This document shows positions 1 through 9,840 of a stretch of 64,000 nt of DNA, in pieces (the first letter of the stretch is position 1; each line of letters begins with the position of its first letter). The notes beneath the pieces are model-generated. The model saw only the letters and a program-made list of their open reading frames with translations, did no database searches and was not told the DNA's origin. The translations under genes and the position numbers were made by a program. The DNA comes from Alligator mississippiensis (Eukaryota; Chordata; Crocodylia; Alligatoridae): the NCBI RefSeq assembly GCF_030867095.1, contig NC_081831.1, positions 63,812,716 to 63,876,715 on the forward strand. The letters run 5' to 3'.

Positions 1-930
1 GTTCTTGAAATGTAAATCCCTCTCTGAGGAAAGAACCATACTCTTCTTAATGGGGTCCTAGTTTTTATGCTAGGCTGACCTCTAAGGGGGACTGTGAGTT
101 ACTGCAGGTTTTCCATTCCTAGCATCTGACAGAAGCAGGTTGCTGTCTAGGAAAGCTTGTGCATCTCAGAATCAGTCTCTAAGGGTGCAGACAGATATAA
201 CACTCGAACCATTCCAAGAATGCCACTGATTGGGAACCGTTCACAATTGTCCCTGGACAGAAGTGTCCATACATATATCGCAAAGGGACTGTGGATTGCA
301 TTGCTGCCAAAATGCCACCTGGAGTGGTAGACTACCCAGACCATCATGCTTCCAGCAGTCAGTGCTCAGAGTTTCCCCAGGATTGCTTTAGAGGAGGAGG
401 GAGACCTGGATTGGGGTGGAGGGTTGGAGTGGAGGGGTAGCCAGGTGCTGAGGGACCTGTGTGGCCCCCTGCTTGTGGTTTCCAGGGGCCTGAGTGCTCT
501 GCCCTGCCCCCTCCAAGAACTCCCTGCCTTTTCCAGCCACTTGCATTGCCAACAATTGCATCCAGATGTGTATGCGGGGTGAAACCTGCAGAGGCTGACT
601 CTGGTCTCTATAGGCAATAGATCTTTGGGCAGTAGAGTCCTGGTTGCATCCCAGAGCAGCCCCCCTGTTGCCCGCATGGGTTTGTAGGGATGAGGAGTTA
701 GTAAGGATGAGGAAGGACTGAACAGACAGTAAGCATGGCATGGCCTGTGTCTGCACAGAACATTAAACTGGCTCCAGAAGAGCCAGCTCAAAATAGTACT
801 TGATTTTCCTGCTGTACTTATGAAATGTTCTGGGAAGTATAAACCAGTCTAAAGTGACCTTCATGTCTAGATTCCTGGGGTTTAAAGTGTATTTGGAGTA
901 GGCGTAGGAAATTATTTTGGTTGGAGGGCC
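1..930. other. No gene or clear repeat recognised
   Basis: Mixed-composition sequence with only short chance ORFs on both strands. No splice-flanked coding exon or recognisable element end was seen. Confidence 0.4.
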
Positions 931-1020
931 ACTTAAGGAATTTGGGTGAGCTGCTGGGGGGAGGATGCTGACTTAACCCAGCACAGAGGTGGGAAGAAGG
1001 AGAGATTGATATTATCTGTC

Positions 1021-1444
1021 TCAGGCCCATCCACCCTGCAGCCACTGCTGGGGGCACTGGATGGAGCAGGCAGGCAGGGTCTCCATGCAGACCAGCCAGG
1101 ACCCCTGCAGACAGGGTGCACTTTACTGGGCAGATGGGATGGCGCTGTGGGCTGGTGGGGAGTGGTGTCTGGGAGCAGGGTGGGCAGATGGGGCCTGGGG
1201 AAGAGCCACAGTCTGCTCCCCACATGGCAGGGATATATGGGGAATGGATTGCAGCTCTGCCCCAGACCCTGGCCTGACACTTACTGCCCTGTGATCCTGG
1301 CGGTGGCCCTGTTCACCCATCCCATACCACATCCTATCCACCTGGCTGAGTGCACCCTGCCTGCAGGGGTCACAGCTGATCTTCATGTAGACCCTGCCCA
1401 CCCGCTTGTCTGGTGCCTCCAGCAGTGGCTGTAGGGAGGACAGG
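1021..1444. repeat. Long imperfect inverted repeat (arms about 125 bp)
   Basis: The segment 1021-1143 reappears as its reverse complement at about 1315-1444, with 'CAGCCACTGCTGG', 'GGGCAGGGTCT', 'GACCCCTGCAG' and 'CAGGGTGCACT' all matching in order. A GC-rich spacer of about 170 bp separates the arms. The overlapping ORFs on both strands are by-products of this GC-rich palindrome. It may be part of a larger foldback DNA element; no target-site duplication was found. Confidence 0.6.
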
Positions 1445-1655
1445 CCAGAGTGCCCAGGCAGTAGGGCCAGGTCTGGCAGTGGCAGTAACACCAGCAGCCA
1501 GAAGAAGCTGCCACTGGGGCTGCTGGGAAGCGGAGTTCAGCTGCTGTGTCCCCCCCTCCCAGCTGCATGCCCGAGGGTGGCAGGACCAGTCACATATGTC
1601 ATGGCTCAGGCTGGTGGCCATTTCTGGGCTGGGTATGGCTGAGGGACCTACCACA

Positions 1656-1716
1656 GGCTAGATAAAATCCCTTGGTGGACTGGTACCAGCCCGTGGCTGT
1701 ACTTTGCCCACCCCTG
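1656..1716 (-). mobile_element. hAT-type MITE terminus
   Basis: The block ends in 'CTTTGCCCACCCCTG', whose reverse complement is the familiar hAT-type start CAGGGGTGGGCAAAG. It is preceded by 'CAGCCCGTGGCTGTA', as in other MITEs of this style. The far end could not be placed; the GC-rich palindrome upstream may belong to the same element. Confidence 0.45.
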
Positions 1717-1895
1717 ATTTAGAACAATATGTTACATTAGTCTATGCCTCATGATGCCACTCTGCCCAACTTTCTGCCTGCTCTTCTTTTGCTACTCCTA
1801 TTAAACAATAACTATTTGCTTGGAAGGGTGAACCATTTGGAAGGACCCATGCTGAACAGATGAGCTCTCAAAAGTACATCATCTATTCATTCAAC

Positions 1896-2219
1896 CAGTG
1901 ATGCTTGTCCTCTGGCCCTCAGGCAGGATCCGGCCCATGAAGCCATGTCATCCAGCCTACAGGGCTCCCCACAAGTCCAGAAATTTGGCAGTGGGGGAGC
2001 AGTTGTAATGAATATTGCCACGGTTCCCCTGCTGCCTAATTTCCAAGCCCTTCAGGCCAGATGATATGGTCCTGTGAATGGGGCCAGGACTGTAGATGTA
2101 ATCTGGTGTGGGGCTCAAATTTGTGCATAGGGCAGGGGCCACACACTGAGCTGGCTTTGCAAGCCAGATCAGGCCCATAGACCAGATCCAGCCTGTGGGG
2201 GGACAAAGGTTAGGCACTG
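1896..2219 (+). mobile_element. hAT-type non-autonomous element (MITE)
   Basis: It starts near 'CAGTGATGCTTGTCCTCTGG' and ends near 'GGTTAGGCACTG', degenerate inverted termini of the CAGTGGTTCTCAACC type. The inside repeats 'GGATCCGGCCCATG' and 'CAGATCCAGCCTGTGG' motifs shared with the copies at 21.7 kb and 32.6 kb. No clean 8-bp target duplication is visible, so the ends are approximate. Confidence 0.55.
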
Positions 2220-2235
2220 CCACTTAGTACTGTAA

Positions 2236-2640
2236 TTAGGGGTGCGCAATTGGGGCATCAGTCTTGGGTCCCAAGTCAAAGGGGCACCAGAACTGCCCCC
2301 CTGCTCTTGCAGAGTCCGTGCCCCAGCAGCAGAAGCAGCCCCATGACGTTGCTCTTGCAAGTTGCAACAGCAGCCACATGCATGAACACCGCACAACCGC
2401 TAGTAGAAGAAGAGCTGGGGTGGGCAGACCATGTTGTGACTGGCAGCAGCAGCAAGGAGCTGTTTTTGAGTACCCAACACAGGTAAGGCACCTGCAGCCC
2501 CCCTTCCTTCCCCTGACTTTGGGAACCCTTGCCCCTCCAGTGCTCAGTGTACCTCCCCACCCCTCCCCCATCCACTCTCTTGCAGGGTTTGCCCAGGGCT
2601 TTGGGCAATACCTCTGTACTGCACTAAACCATTTGGTCAT
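2236..2640. repeat. GC-rich block, probably a repeat
   Basis: A sharp GC-rich island inside AT-rich flanks, beginning 'AGGGGTGCGCAATTGGGGCA'. It has CAG/CAGCAG runs and overlapping ORFs on both strands. It lacks CpG enrichment and a coding signature. A DNA-transposon relic is the likeliest reading, but no terminal repeats or target duplication could be placed. Confidence 0.35.
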
Positions 2641-3235
2641 TAAGATAAACTGAAGCTCGTTTTCCTCCAAACTGCCGAGTATGTTATGACACCGTGTGCA
2701 TTAATGTAAGCCTGTCAAAGCACACTAACCTTTTAAAGGGACTTTCTACTGCGGCCCTGTCAGACACCCTTTTAAGACTGTCTTTCCATTAACTCACCCT
2801 TTTTTTTTTTTTCTGGCTACTCGCCTCATGCCAATTGCTTTACTCAGCTGAACTGTAGCATGTGTTTGTGGCCTTGGGGGACTGCTTAAAAAGAAGGTGG
2901 CAGTAAGTTCATCTATAGATTCCCTGAAATGGGCTGCTTTTCCGCATGTCTAGTTCCTCGACGTGACAAGCAGCTTTTTACATGCTCTCATGTAGCAGCT
3001 GAATGGGAATTGGGGCTTCAGCTGCTATGAATAATATATTGATTTAGTCTGAATGTGGGTCAGTAGGTCTGACTCCTAAGCTTGCGGTAGCCTTGACCAT
3101 CAACTGGCAGCTTGAACTATTCAGTTGGTGTAGGATCTGGGAAGGGGCTTGAAGTTGTGCTCCCTAATGTTTTCTCTTCCTCCTTCTTTTAATTAACCCT
3201 GAGCTCTCTTTTGGGTCTTTCTGAGAAGAAACCCC
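2641..3235. other. No feature recognised
   Basis: AT-rich unique-looking sequence with a short T run near 2802. No ORF, exon or element end seen. Confidence 0.35.
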
Positions 3236-3280
3236 TAGAAACTGAATTTTTCCAACTATTTGAGTTGGTCTAATAAAAGA
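3236..3280 (+). mobile_element. Penelope-type terminal repeat, left piece of an interrupted copy
   Basis: Carries 'CCAACTATTTGAGTTGGTCT' followed by AATAAAAGA, the same signature seen in the Penelope-like ends at 8.9 and 57.4 kb. The remainder of the same end resumes at 3573. A CR1 tail and a hAT-like fragment lie between the two pieces. Confidence 0.6.
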
Positions 3281-3445
3281 TTCATAGATGTTAGGGGCTG
3301 GGAAGGTCCAGCCCCCCTGCACTTGGGCAGGAAAGACTGCTGTGGTCAGATGATCCCAGCAAGGTGTGCATCAAATCATTTTTTAAATATCTCCAGGATA
3401 AGTGATTGTACCACCTCTGTGGGGAATCTGCTCCAGACCCTAGAA
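3281..3445 (-). mobile_element. CR1 LINE 3' end, severely 5'-truncated
   Basis: On the minus strand this is the CR1 3' tail. 'TTCATAGATG' and 'GGGGCTGGGAAGGTCCAGCC' at its left edge are the terminal motif, followed by the usual 'GGCAGGAAAGACTGCTGTGG' and 'ACCACCTCTGTGGGGAATCT' stretches. It sits inside a Penelope-type terminal repeat, so it is younger than that copy. Confidence 0.75.
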
Positions 3446-3540
3446 CAGGGTTTTTCAAACTTTTTAAACACATTTTCACTTCATGTACCCCTTTATATTT
3501 TTTTCTTGTTTTTTAAAGGGAAGGGTGGAGATTAAGACCC
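3446..3540 (+). mobile_element. hAT-like terminal fragment
   Basis: 'CAGGGTTTTTCAAACTTTTT' is the CAGNGGTTCTCAAAC type of hAT terminus, followed by 'TTCATGTACCCCTTTA'. No opposite terminus is visible; only a fragment remains. Confidence 0.4.
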
Positions 3541-3572
3541 CATGGGTGGGGGAGGGAGTGGGGCTGGGGCTA

Positions 3573-3639
3573 TTGGATTTACCCAAAGAACCTTGACTGC
3601 CCATGTCCTCAGACCAACACTGCTTCAACCTACACCCCC
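3573..3639 (+). mobile_element. Penelope-type terminal repeat, right piece of the interrupted copy
   Basis: 'GATTTACCCAAAGAACCTTG' followed by 'ACTGCCCATGTCCTCAGACC' and a pyrimidine-rich end matches the outer part of the inverted arms at 8.4-9.0 kb. It completes the piece that stops at 3280. Confidence 0.6.
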
Positions 3640-4639
3640 GGAAACTGTTATGCGTTCTGTCTTGGTACAAACTAGCCTGAGTTGCAAAAGGCTCCAAATA
3701 TCAGAGCCTTGTCTCCTTCATTGTGTGAGTATGTGTTAAGGGAGCTCTGCGCACCATGTTCATGAATGAACTGGGATCAGCAAAGGTCACCTGCAAATGA
3801 CTGAAAGCCTTCAACACAGAAAATGGAGCTCGGACACCCCACTTTTCCAGTCCAGGTGTCTAGACATCATGTTTGCTGTTATGTGAATGGGTTCTTTCGT
3901 CCTAGCCCAAGCATAGATTCTCCATAGAAAGCTGGGTGAGTTATGCCCTGAGGGTCTAATTTACTGATCAGTTCCATAGAAGCAATGGAAAGGATCCCGT
4001 TGGTTTCAGTAGTCTTTGGATAAGCCTTACTCTGGAATGACAGTCAATTTTACCCTGTAATAAAACAGGTTCTGTATCCACGTCGGTAGATGAAGAACCA
4101 GCAGGGTATCTGCAGGACGGGGAAATGACAAGATAAGTACAATGCAGAAAGTTGTCCAGCAGCATTAATGTTGCAAGTAAACAAGACTTAAAACCTATTA
4201 ATAATCAAAAAAGGGTTTTGACATTCCACAAGAGCTTTGCAATATAGGTGCAGGATTATTTCTTAAACATGTGGGCTTGGATTTCCAAAGGAGCTGATGG
4301 AGGGGTTTGGCACCCAGCTCCCACTGAATTTCATTTGAAAATCCTGTGACTCGACCATTCCTGCATTGGAAAACCAGTGTGTATGAGAAGAGAATCAGAC
4401 CATAGGAGTGCACGGGGTTTTCCCTGTTGGTTTATAACTGTGTTAAGATGTATAAATATATGACTCAAGCCCTGATGTTAGCTTTTGTCACATTCCAATT
4501 CCTGGAACTTGGCAGCAAAGCTTCAGGACTCAGTTCTGTAAACAGAGCCCTCTCTTCTTAACATCCACTTCCCACCTGGCTAATTGGATCTTACAGACTC
4601 CAGTAGACAGGTGGTGAGGTGAGCATTCAATCAGCCCTT
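3640..4639. other. No feature recognised
   Basis: Unique-looking AT-rich sequence; only short chance ORFs. Confidence 0.35.
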
Positions 4640-5130
4640 GTGCTTTTGATGGTAGAGCAAATCTTTTCCTGTCATTAATGAATGCATGTCATCCTGACTT
4701 CATTAATGCTCAGCAAGCTGCCTCTGCAGGAGAAGGACAAAGTAAGAAGGCTGACTCCCCCCTGACATGCAAATGCCCTACCAATTAGCTTCATAAGTCC
4801 TTCAGCTCCTCATTGCTCCGTGTCAGAATGCTGTAATGTAGAGGATTTCATTAGTAAGTGTTGTTTGAAAGGGCCCTGCTAAAGTAAAAGCCTTTCCTTA
4901 ATATCATTAATAAACCTGTAATTTTATTGGCCAGGAAAGAATGCTGACACTCAAATGCAGTTTTTGCCTCTTGCATTTCAGCCCCTATGTGGCCCTTACC
5001 TCCGGGATGGCCTGGGCTGGGCACAGTTCTCTTGGGCCTTGATTCTATTTGCCATCTGCATTGTCTAAAATCCTCTAATAGGAGCTTCTGTCTCCTATTA
5101 ACCTCAGTAAAACATTTCACTACTGAGTGC
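4640..5130. promoter_or_regulatory. Candidate conserved noncoding element (homeodomain/POU-site-rich)
   Basis: This repeat-free block is dense in developmental-factor motifs: CATTAATG at 4673-4680 and again at 4701-4708, an octamer ATGCAAAT at 4767-4774, CAATTAG near 4782, and further ATTAAT sites near 4905. It has no reading frame of note. The motif clustering suggests an enhancer, but such motifs also occur by chance in AT-rich DNA. Cross-species conservation, the deciding evidence, cannot be seen here. Confidence 0.3.
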
Positions 5131-6025
5131 TGATATGAGAGCCTGAGCCACAGGTGAGGATTTCGGCTTTGACTTCAATGACAATTGTGCTTGCTTCTGC
5201 CGGGGCTGGATTTGGCTCCAATTAGCCTATGTTCCATAAGGGAAGCCTCCAAAATGTCACTTTTTTCAGCAATGGCAGTACAAAAAATTTCAGTATCTCT
5301 GCCAGTGACAGAACTCCAGGGCGAAACCCATCTCCATGGGGTTTCATGGAGTCTCCGTTCTTCTTCATGGATCCTGCAGGACAGAAACAGTCACATCATA
5401 AAGTTCTGGCCTCTGGAGTACCACCAGGTTCAGGGCAATTGTCCAGTGGATTTGAGGGTAGAATTTAGCCCTGTGGTTAAAATATAGTAAACCACATTAT
5501 TGAGGATGAGTAAGCAAGGATACAATCCAACTTGCCTTCCTGTAGTTTTGTTGGCTTTGCAGTGAGAACTAATTTTAGTCTGCAAAGTCAGCAGATATGA
5601 CTCTGAATACACATAGGAAGAAGATCAGTGGAGCGAGAGAGAGTGCAATTTTACATTGTCTTGTTGTTTTTTTCCTCTGGAGAAAATCTATAATCTGCCT
5701 GGTTGCCCAAGCATAAATGTTACTAGGTCATTTTTAAAACTTATCTCTTCATCTTCTAGTGGAGTCCCCAAATAATGTTATTTATAGGGGCCAGGAATGG
5801 TAGCTCTTTGTCCCTTCAGTTCTGCTGAATGTCTGGTTGGTATATCTGGTTGGTATATCAACTGTCCTGCTTGAGGTGACTGTTTCATTTGGAAAACAGA
5901 AGAGACAGGGCACTGGGAGTGTCAGCAGCTCTGCTAGGGACTACAGGAAACTGGAGAATGTGTGGGAGGAACACTTCAGATTGATGCTACCATGTAGTAC
6001 CATGGGAAGCAGAATGAGAATGTAA
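5131..6025. other. No feature recognised
   Basis: Contains a short tandem duplication near 5833 (TCTGGTTGGTATA twice) and otherwise only chance ORFs. Confidence 0.35.
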
Positions 6026-6027
6026 TA

Positions 6028-6582
6028 CAGGCAGTCCTCAACTTACAACCTTTTGAGTTACAGCGTTTTGCACTTACAACATTTACAACTCGACACCCTG
6101 TTTCAACTTTCTGACGTTACTTTTGACTTCACAACTTTTGATCCGATGTGACACCACGACAGCAAACAAGTTTGCTGTGTCACCCATCTCCCTGGAGAAC
6201 ATTTGTCCAAACTTCCTTGGACACTTTCTTTAAGAAAGCAGACAAGACTCCAGAAAACCTGCAGCCAAGACTCCTGAGAAGACTCCAGCCAAGAGCCCTG
6301 CAAAAAGTCCAGCAAAGTCACCTCAAAGAAGTCCTTCCAAATTGATATGGTTGCTATTTACAATATAAATACACTAATGTAGCTATATCACTCATCTATA
6401 ATTGACCAAGTACAACATTTGGGGTTATTTTTGGTGAAAATAGGGTATCGGGCCTTGGGTCAGGAATGAATCCCCCATTTATAACGTTATTTCTTATGAG
6501 AAAATTGGTTCCGAGTTACAACATTTCGACTTGAGGTGTGGTTTTCAGGAACCAATTGTGTCGTAAGTCCAAGGACTGCCTG
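6028..6582 (+). mobile_element. Tc1/mariner-Tigger-like DNA transposon remnant
   Basis: The left end 'CAGGCAGTCCTCAACTTACA' and the reverse complement of the right end, 'CAGGCAGTCCTTGGACTTAC', form inverted termini. Each is flanked by TA (6026-6027 and 6583-6584), the target site of this superfamily. At 555 bp it is far below an autonomous length. A Lys/Pro/Ser/Thr-rich run at about 6230-6340 (reading like repeated 'KTPEK' or 'KSPAK') may be relic coding sequence or a low-complexity tract; a transposase domain is not recognisable. Confidence 0.75.
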
Positions 6583-8021
6583 TAATATAACCCAAAGTAA
6601 AAGCCTGCAGGTTGCAAATGCACAGGTGAATGTTACAGAAGGCACATGGAAATGATTCTCCCCACACCCTCCTTTTTTTTTTTTTTAATAGAGAAATTTT
6701 CAGCCATTTTGTGCAAAATGATCATTGGGCCTTAAATAGGCCCTGGAGCTGGTCAGCACCAGGTCCGGCCCCAATGGTGCATGGGAGGTAAGATTGGGAG
6801 GAAATATTCCTTCCTGATCCCTTGCAGGCAATTGGCAGATGTGTGAGATTTGGTTACTCATTTATCCTAACTTGCATGCATGCAAGTGACATTATCAGTA
6901 TTGGTTCTCAAAAGAATTTGGCTTTAGTGTTTCTCTCCATGGCCTCTGGACGGACTGCTCAGTTTCTGGTGCCTTTGGGAGGTAGGCACCAAGCTCCTTG
7001 CAATCCTGAAACTCCCAACCAACAAGCTGTTTGTCCACTATACTGCACTGTGTGCACTGTAATATAACCTGGGCCCCCTCCCTGCTTCAGGCTATGCATC
7101 CTCAGGAAGCTATTACTTCACTTCTTTCTTCCTGAAGGATCAGAGGTGGTGTTTGACCATTGCCAAAGGAGCTGCTCCTCCCACCTGGCAGCTGGCTAGA
7201 GCCCTCCCTTGGAAAACAGGAGTGACCTCATCTTTGAGTGGCACGGATATGAGAAGGCTCCAGCTTGTTGGTGGACGTAGTAAAAAAGAACAGCTCTCAT
7301 GGCCAGGAACAGCTGATAAATCATATATGAGACATGGAAAGTTAACATAAAGATGGCACTTGCCTGGGAAGAAGTCAGGGAAAACTGGCAAAAAACACTT
7401 GGGCTTTTCAGAGCTCATTGTTATAAAAGGGGAAGTGAGTCAATGTAGTGAGGGGCTGTTTTTCTAGCTAAATACAGTAATTAGTTTACATCCTGTAAAG
7501 ACATTAGAAATACCCAGGAAAGGTCAGACTTCCAGCCTCCTTGCTGGGACGGCTCTCCGCATCTGACTTAGATGCCTTCTTGCCTAGGCTTCTCTCCTCA
7601 GGTTCCAAGATTCATTTTTTCCTTGGCTTCCTGGAGTCCTTTGTGCTAGCACATCATCTCCTCCAGGGCTTGCCAATGTTAGGAAGCTATTTTAATAGAG
7701 ACATTTGGAGACAACAAAAGCTGCAGATGCACCTTTTAAATCCAATGGGGAGGGTATGAGACTTATAAAGATCATTGGGAGAAGGAGGTTGAAAAAATGC
7801 TAATTCTTTTACTGACAATTAGGGCTAGTGTCTCTAGGTTAATAATAATCAATAATTCTGTTGCTCCCAATGCACAGCTTATTATCAAAGGCCAACCCTG
7901 CAAGGCTTTCCATACAGCTGTGTGAAGGTCCAGAGATGTTGCCTGCCTGGACCTTAGTGAAAGATCAAGGACTTAGTTTATAAACTCTTTGGAGCAGGAT
8001 CCTCTGCTATTTTGAGGGCTT
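6583..8021. other. No gene recognised
   Basis: Repeat-poor, AT-leaning sequence with a T run near 6672 and chance ORFs only. Confidence 0.35.
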
Positions 8022-8292
8022 TTCTCTGTGACCTTAGGGGACAAGACTAGAAGCAATGGCTTCAAGCTTCACTAGGGGAAACTGGGTTTGAGATTAGGAG
8101 AAACTGTTTGACTCTGAAAGCAGTCAAAGCACTGGAACGGGCTACTTAGAGAAAATGTGGAATTCTTGGCAGTTTTCAAGAGGCGATTAGACAGACGCTT
8201 GGCTGGGGTGGTTTAGTCAGAGCTGACCCTGCCTTGAGCAGGGGATGGACTAGATGACCTTGTGAAGTGCCTTCCAGCCCTACTTGCCTATG
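8022..8292 (+). mobile_element. CR1 LINE 3' end, 5'-truncated
   Basis: Plus-strand CR1 tail: 'GGGGACAAGACTAGAAGCAA', then 'GGCAGTTTTCAAGAGGCGAT', 'GGACTAGATGACCTTGTGAA' and 'TGCCTTCCAGCCCTACTTGC'. These are the last codons and 3' UTR of CR1 ORF2. The frame is degraded, so this is an old copy. Confidence 0.8.
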
Positions 8293-8462
8293 AGCTGCAG
8301 AAGTAGTCAGCTTGCCGTGCTTCTACACAAATGATATTTGCCTAGAAACCTTCCAAAAACACCCTTAATGAAACTCAGATAGCGGGATTTTTCCTGGTGT
8401 TTTGTTGAAGCTCTTTCTGATCATGATTCAGGGGTATAGGTTGTAGCTGTGTTGGTTTAAGG

Positions 8463-8818
8463 CAGGGGTTGTCACTGGGAATACGCATACCCCTGGGGGT
8501 ACTTGAGAAGGCCCTCGGGGACGGAGTACTGCCATGCACAATCCTGTACTACCGTGCAGGCGCCGTCTGCCTGGCCAGACATGGAGGGGTGGGGGAAGCT
8601 CACACGTGGTGGCTGCCACCGCTCCACATCCGACTGCATGGCACCCCCCTTCCCTCCACCCCCACTTGGTATCTGGGTGCATGCCACCCCCCACCTTGCC
8701 ACTCAGTGTCTGGCCACGCACCACTTTCCCCCTCCCCCCCTGCTTGGTGGCCAGGGGTACACTGCCCTGTGTCCAGCCACCAGGGGGTACAATGATCCAA
8801 AAAGGTTGAAAACCCCTG
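8463..8818 (+). mobile_element. hAT-type MITE nested in the Penelope-like palindrome
   Basis: Starts 'CAGGGGTTGTCAC' and ends 'GTTGAAAACCCCTG', inverted hAT-style termini. The 8-bp flanks GTTTAAGG (8455-8462) and GTCTAAGG (8819-8826) match at 7 of 8 positions, the duplication length typical of hAT. The interior is GC-rich and gives several meaningless ORFs on both strands. It must be younger than its Penelope-like host. Confidence 0.85.
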
Positions 8819-8904
8819 GTCTAAGGACATAGGCAGACAAGGTTCTTTGGGTAAATCCAAAATATTTTATATTAGACCAACTAAAATAGTTGGAAAAATA
8901 CTTC

Positions 8905-8946
8905 TTTACAAGCTTTTGGGTACAAACACCCTTCATCAGGCTGAGG
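8905..8946 (-). ncRNA. Decayed hammerhead-ribozyme-like motif in a Penelope-type end
   Basis: On the minus strand the order is CTGATGA, an extra A, a hairpin GGGT/ACCC, then AAAA where a hammerhead has GAAA, then AGCTTG. Short hammerhead ribozymes are known in Penelope-like retroelements of other animals. Here the G of GAAA is changed and the closing stem is mismatched, so activity is not expected. Confidence 0.35.
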
Positions 8947-9057
8947 AAGCATCAGTATCCAAAAGCTTGCAAAGAAGAATATTTCCAACTATCTTAGTTG
9001 GTCTAATAAAATATATCAGATTTACCCAAAGAACCTTGTCTGCCTTTCTGATCATGA

Positions 9058-9559
9058 AGCTTTTTTTATTTTATCACACATGAATTTTGTTCTATTTTTT
9101 AAAATTTCTCTACAGACAAAGGACAAAGCATGTTTAGTCACGCTTTAGTTTAGATGAAAGAGTGCAAGTTACATTTCCAGAGGAAAGCATGGTGTCTGCA
9201 CTGAGCAGGGAGACCAAAATGGCAGCTGAGCTTGGCGCGCACAGGGTGAATGCTTAGCAAGATAAAAGTGCAGTATACAGAAAATAAAAGGCAGCATCAC
9301 TTCAAAGCTTAATGCACCATCTCTGTTACCATTCCTGATAAACGACACACAAAGGAAAAATCCCTTGGGGATTTTCTACAATTTACATTTTGCTTTGAAA
9401 TAATCCCCTGGGGCCTGCTGCTTTTTTCAGGTTTCCTTAAACATCTTTCCTCCCTCAAGCCCTCCTAGTCAAAAGGAATGGCTCACAGCAATGCAGTCTG
9501 TAGTACAGACCTGCCAAGGGGCTGGGCAAATTCTTCCAGCCAGAGAGAGGTGCTGTTCT
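9058..9559. other. No feature recognised
   Basis: AT-rich sequence without ORF, exon or element signature. Confidence 0.35.
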
Positions 9560-9840
9560 AGGCCACTTGTACACACCACAAAATTGGCCTTTAAAGTAGC
9601 TGCCGCCATGGAGGGAAGCACCAGTCCCCTCCCCCCAGCTCGGGGACCGCTCGGCCCACCAGCAGCTCGCCCTCCCCTCCCTGCTGCCAGAGAGGCAGGT
9701 AAGGGTCAGACCTGACACTTGTGTACACACCATGTGGGTTTATTTTGCCCTGAATTGAAGCAGTGTTTTTAAAGACTGACCACTTCAATTTAGGGAGGAT
9801 TAAACCGAAGTAAACCCCCGTGGTGTGTACAAATGTCCCT
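9560..9840. mobile_element. MITE with 'TTGTACACACCAC' inverted termini
   Basis: The left end 'AGGCCACTTGTACACACCAC' matches the reverse complement of the right end, 'AGGGACATTTGTACACACCA'. A third partial copy, 'CACTTGTGTACACACCATG', lies inside at about 9717-9735, so the element is internally rearranged. A Kozak-like ATG and a GTAAGG inside it make a false first exon. Superfamily uncertain. Confidence 0.55.

Larger units (their letters stand above)
8427..9043. mobile_element. Penelope-like terminal-repeat palindrome with 14-bp target duplication
   Basis: Two arms of about 110-150 bp face each other. The left arm reads 'GTTCTTTGGGTAAATC' then 'TTAGACCAACTAAAATAGTT'; the right arm is its reverse complement with 'AGTTGGTCTAATAAAATATA' and 'GATTTACCCAAAGAACCTTG'. 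The unit is bounded by a perfect 14-bp direct repeat, CTTTCTGATCATGA, at 8413-8426 and 9044-9057. The larger copy at 55.9-57.5 kb shares this arrangement and carries Penelope-type coding sequence, which is the reason for the family call. A hAT MITE is inserted in the left arm. Confidence 0.7.

Noticed and set aside
9609-9694. Kozak-like ATG (MEGSTSPL...) followed by a GCAG|GTAAGG donor, resembling a first coding exon
   Set aside because: It lies wholly within a MITE with inverted 'TTGTACACACCAC' ends, and the surrounding sequence lacks a CpG island.
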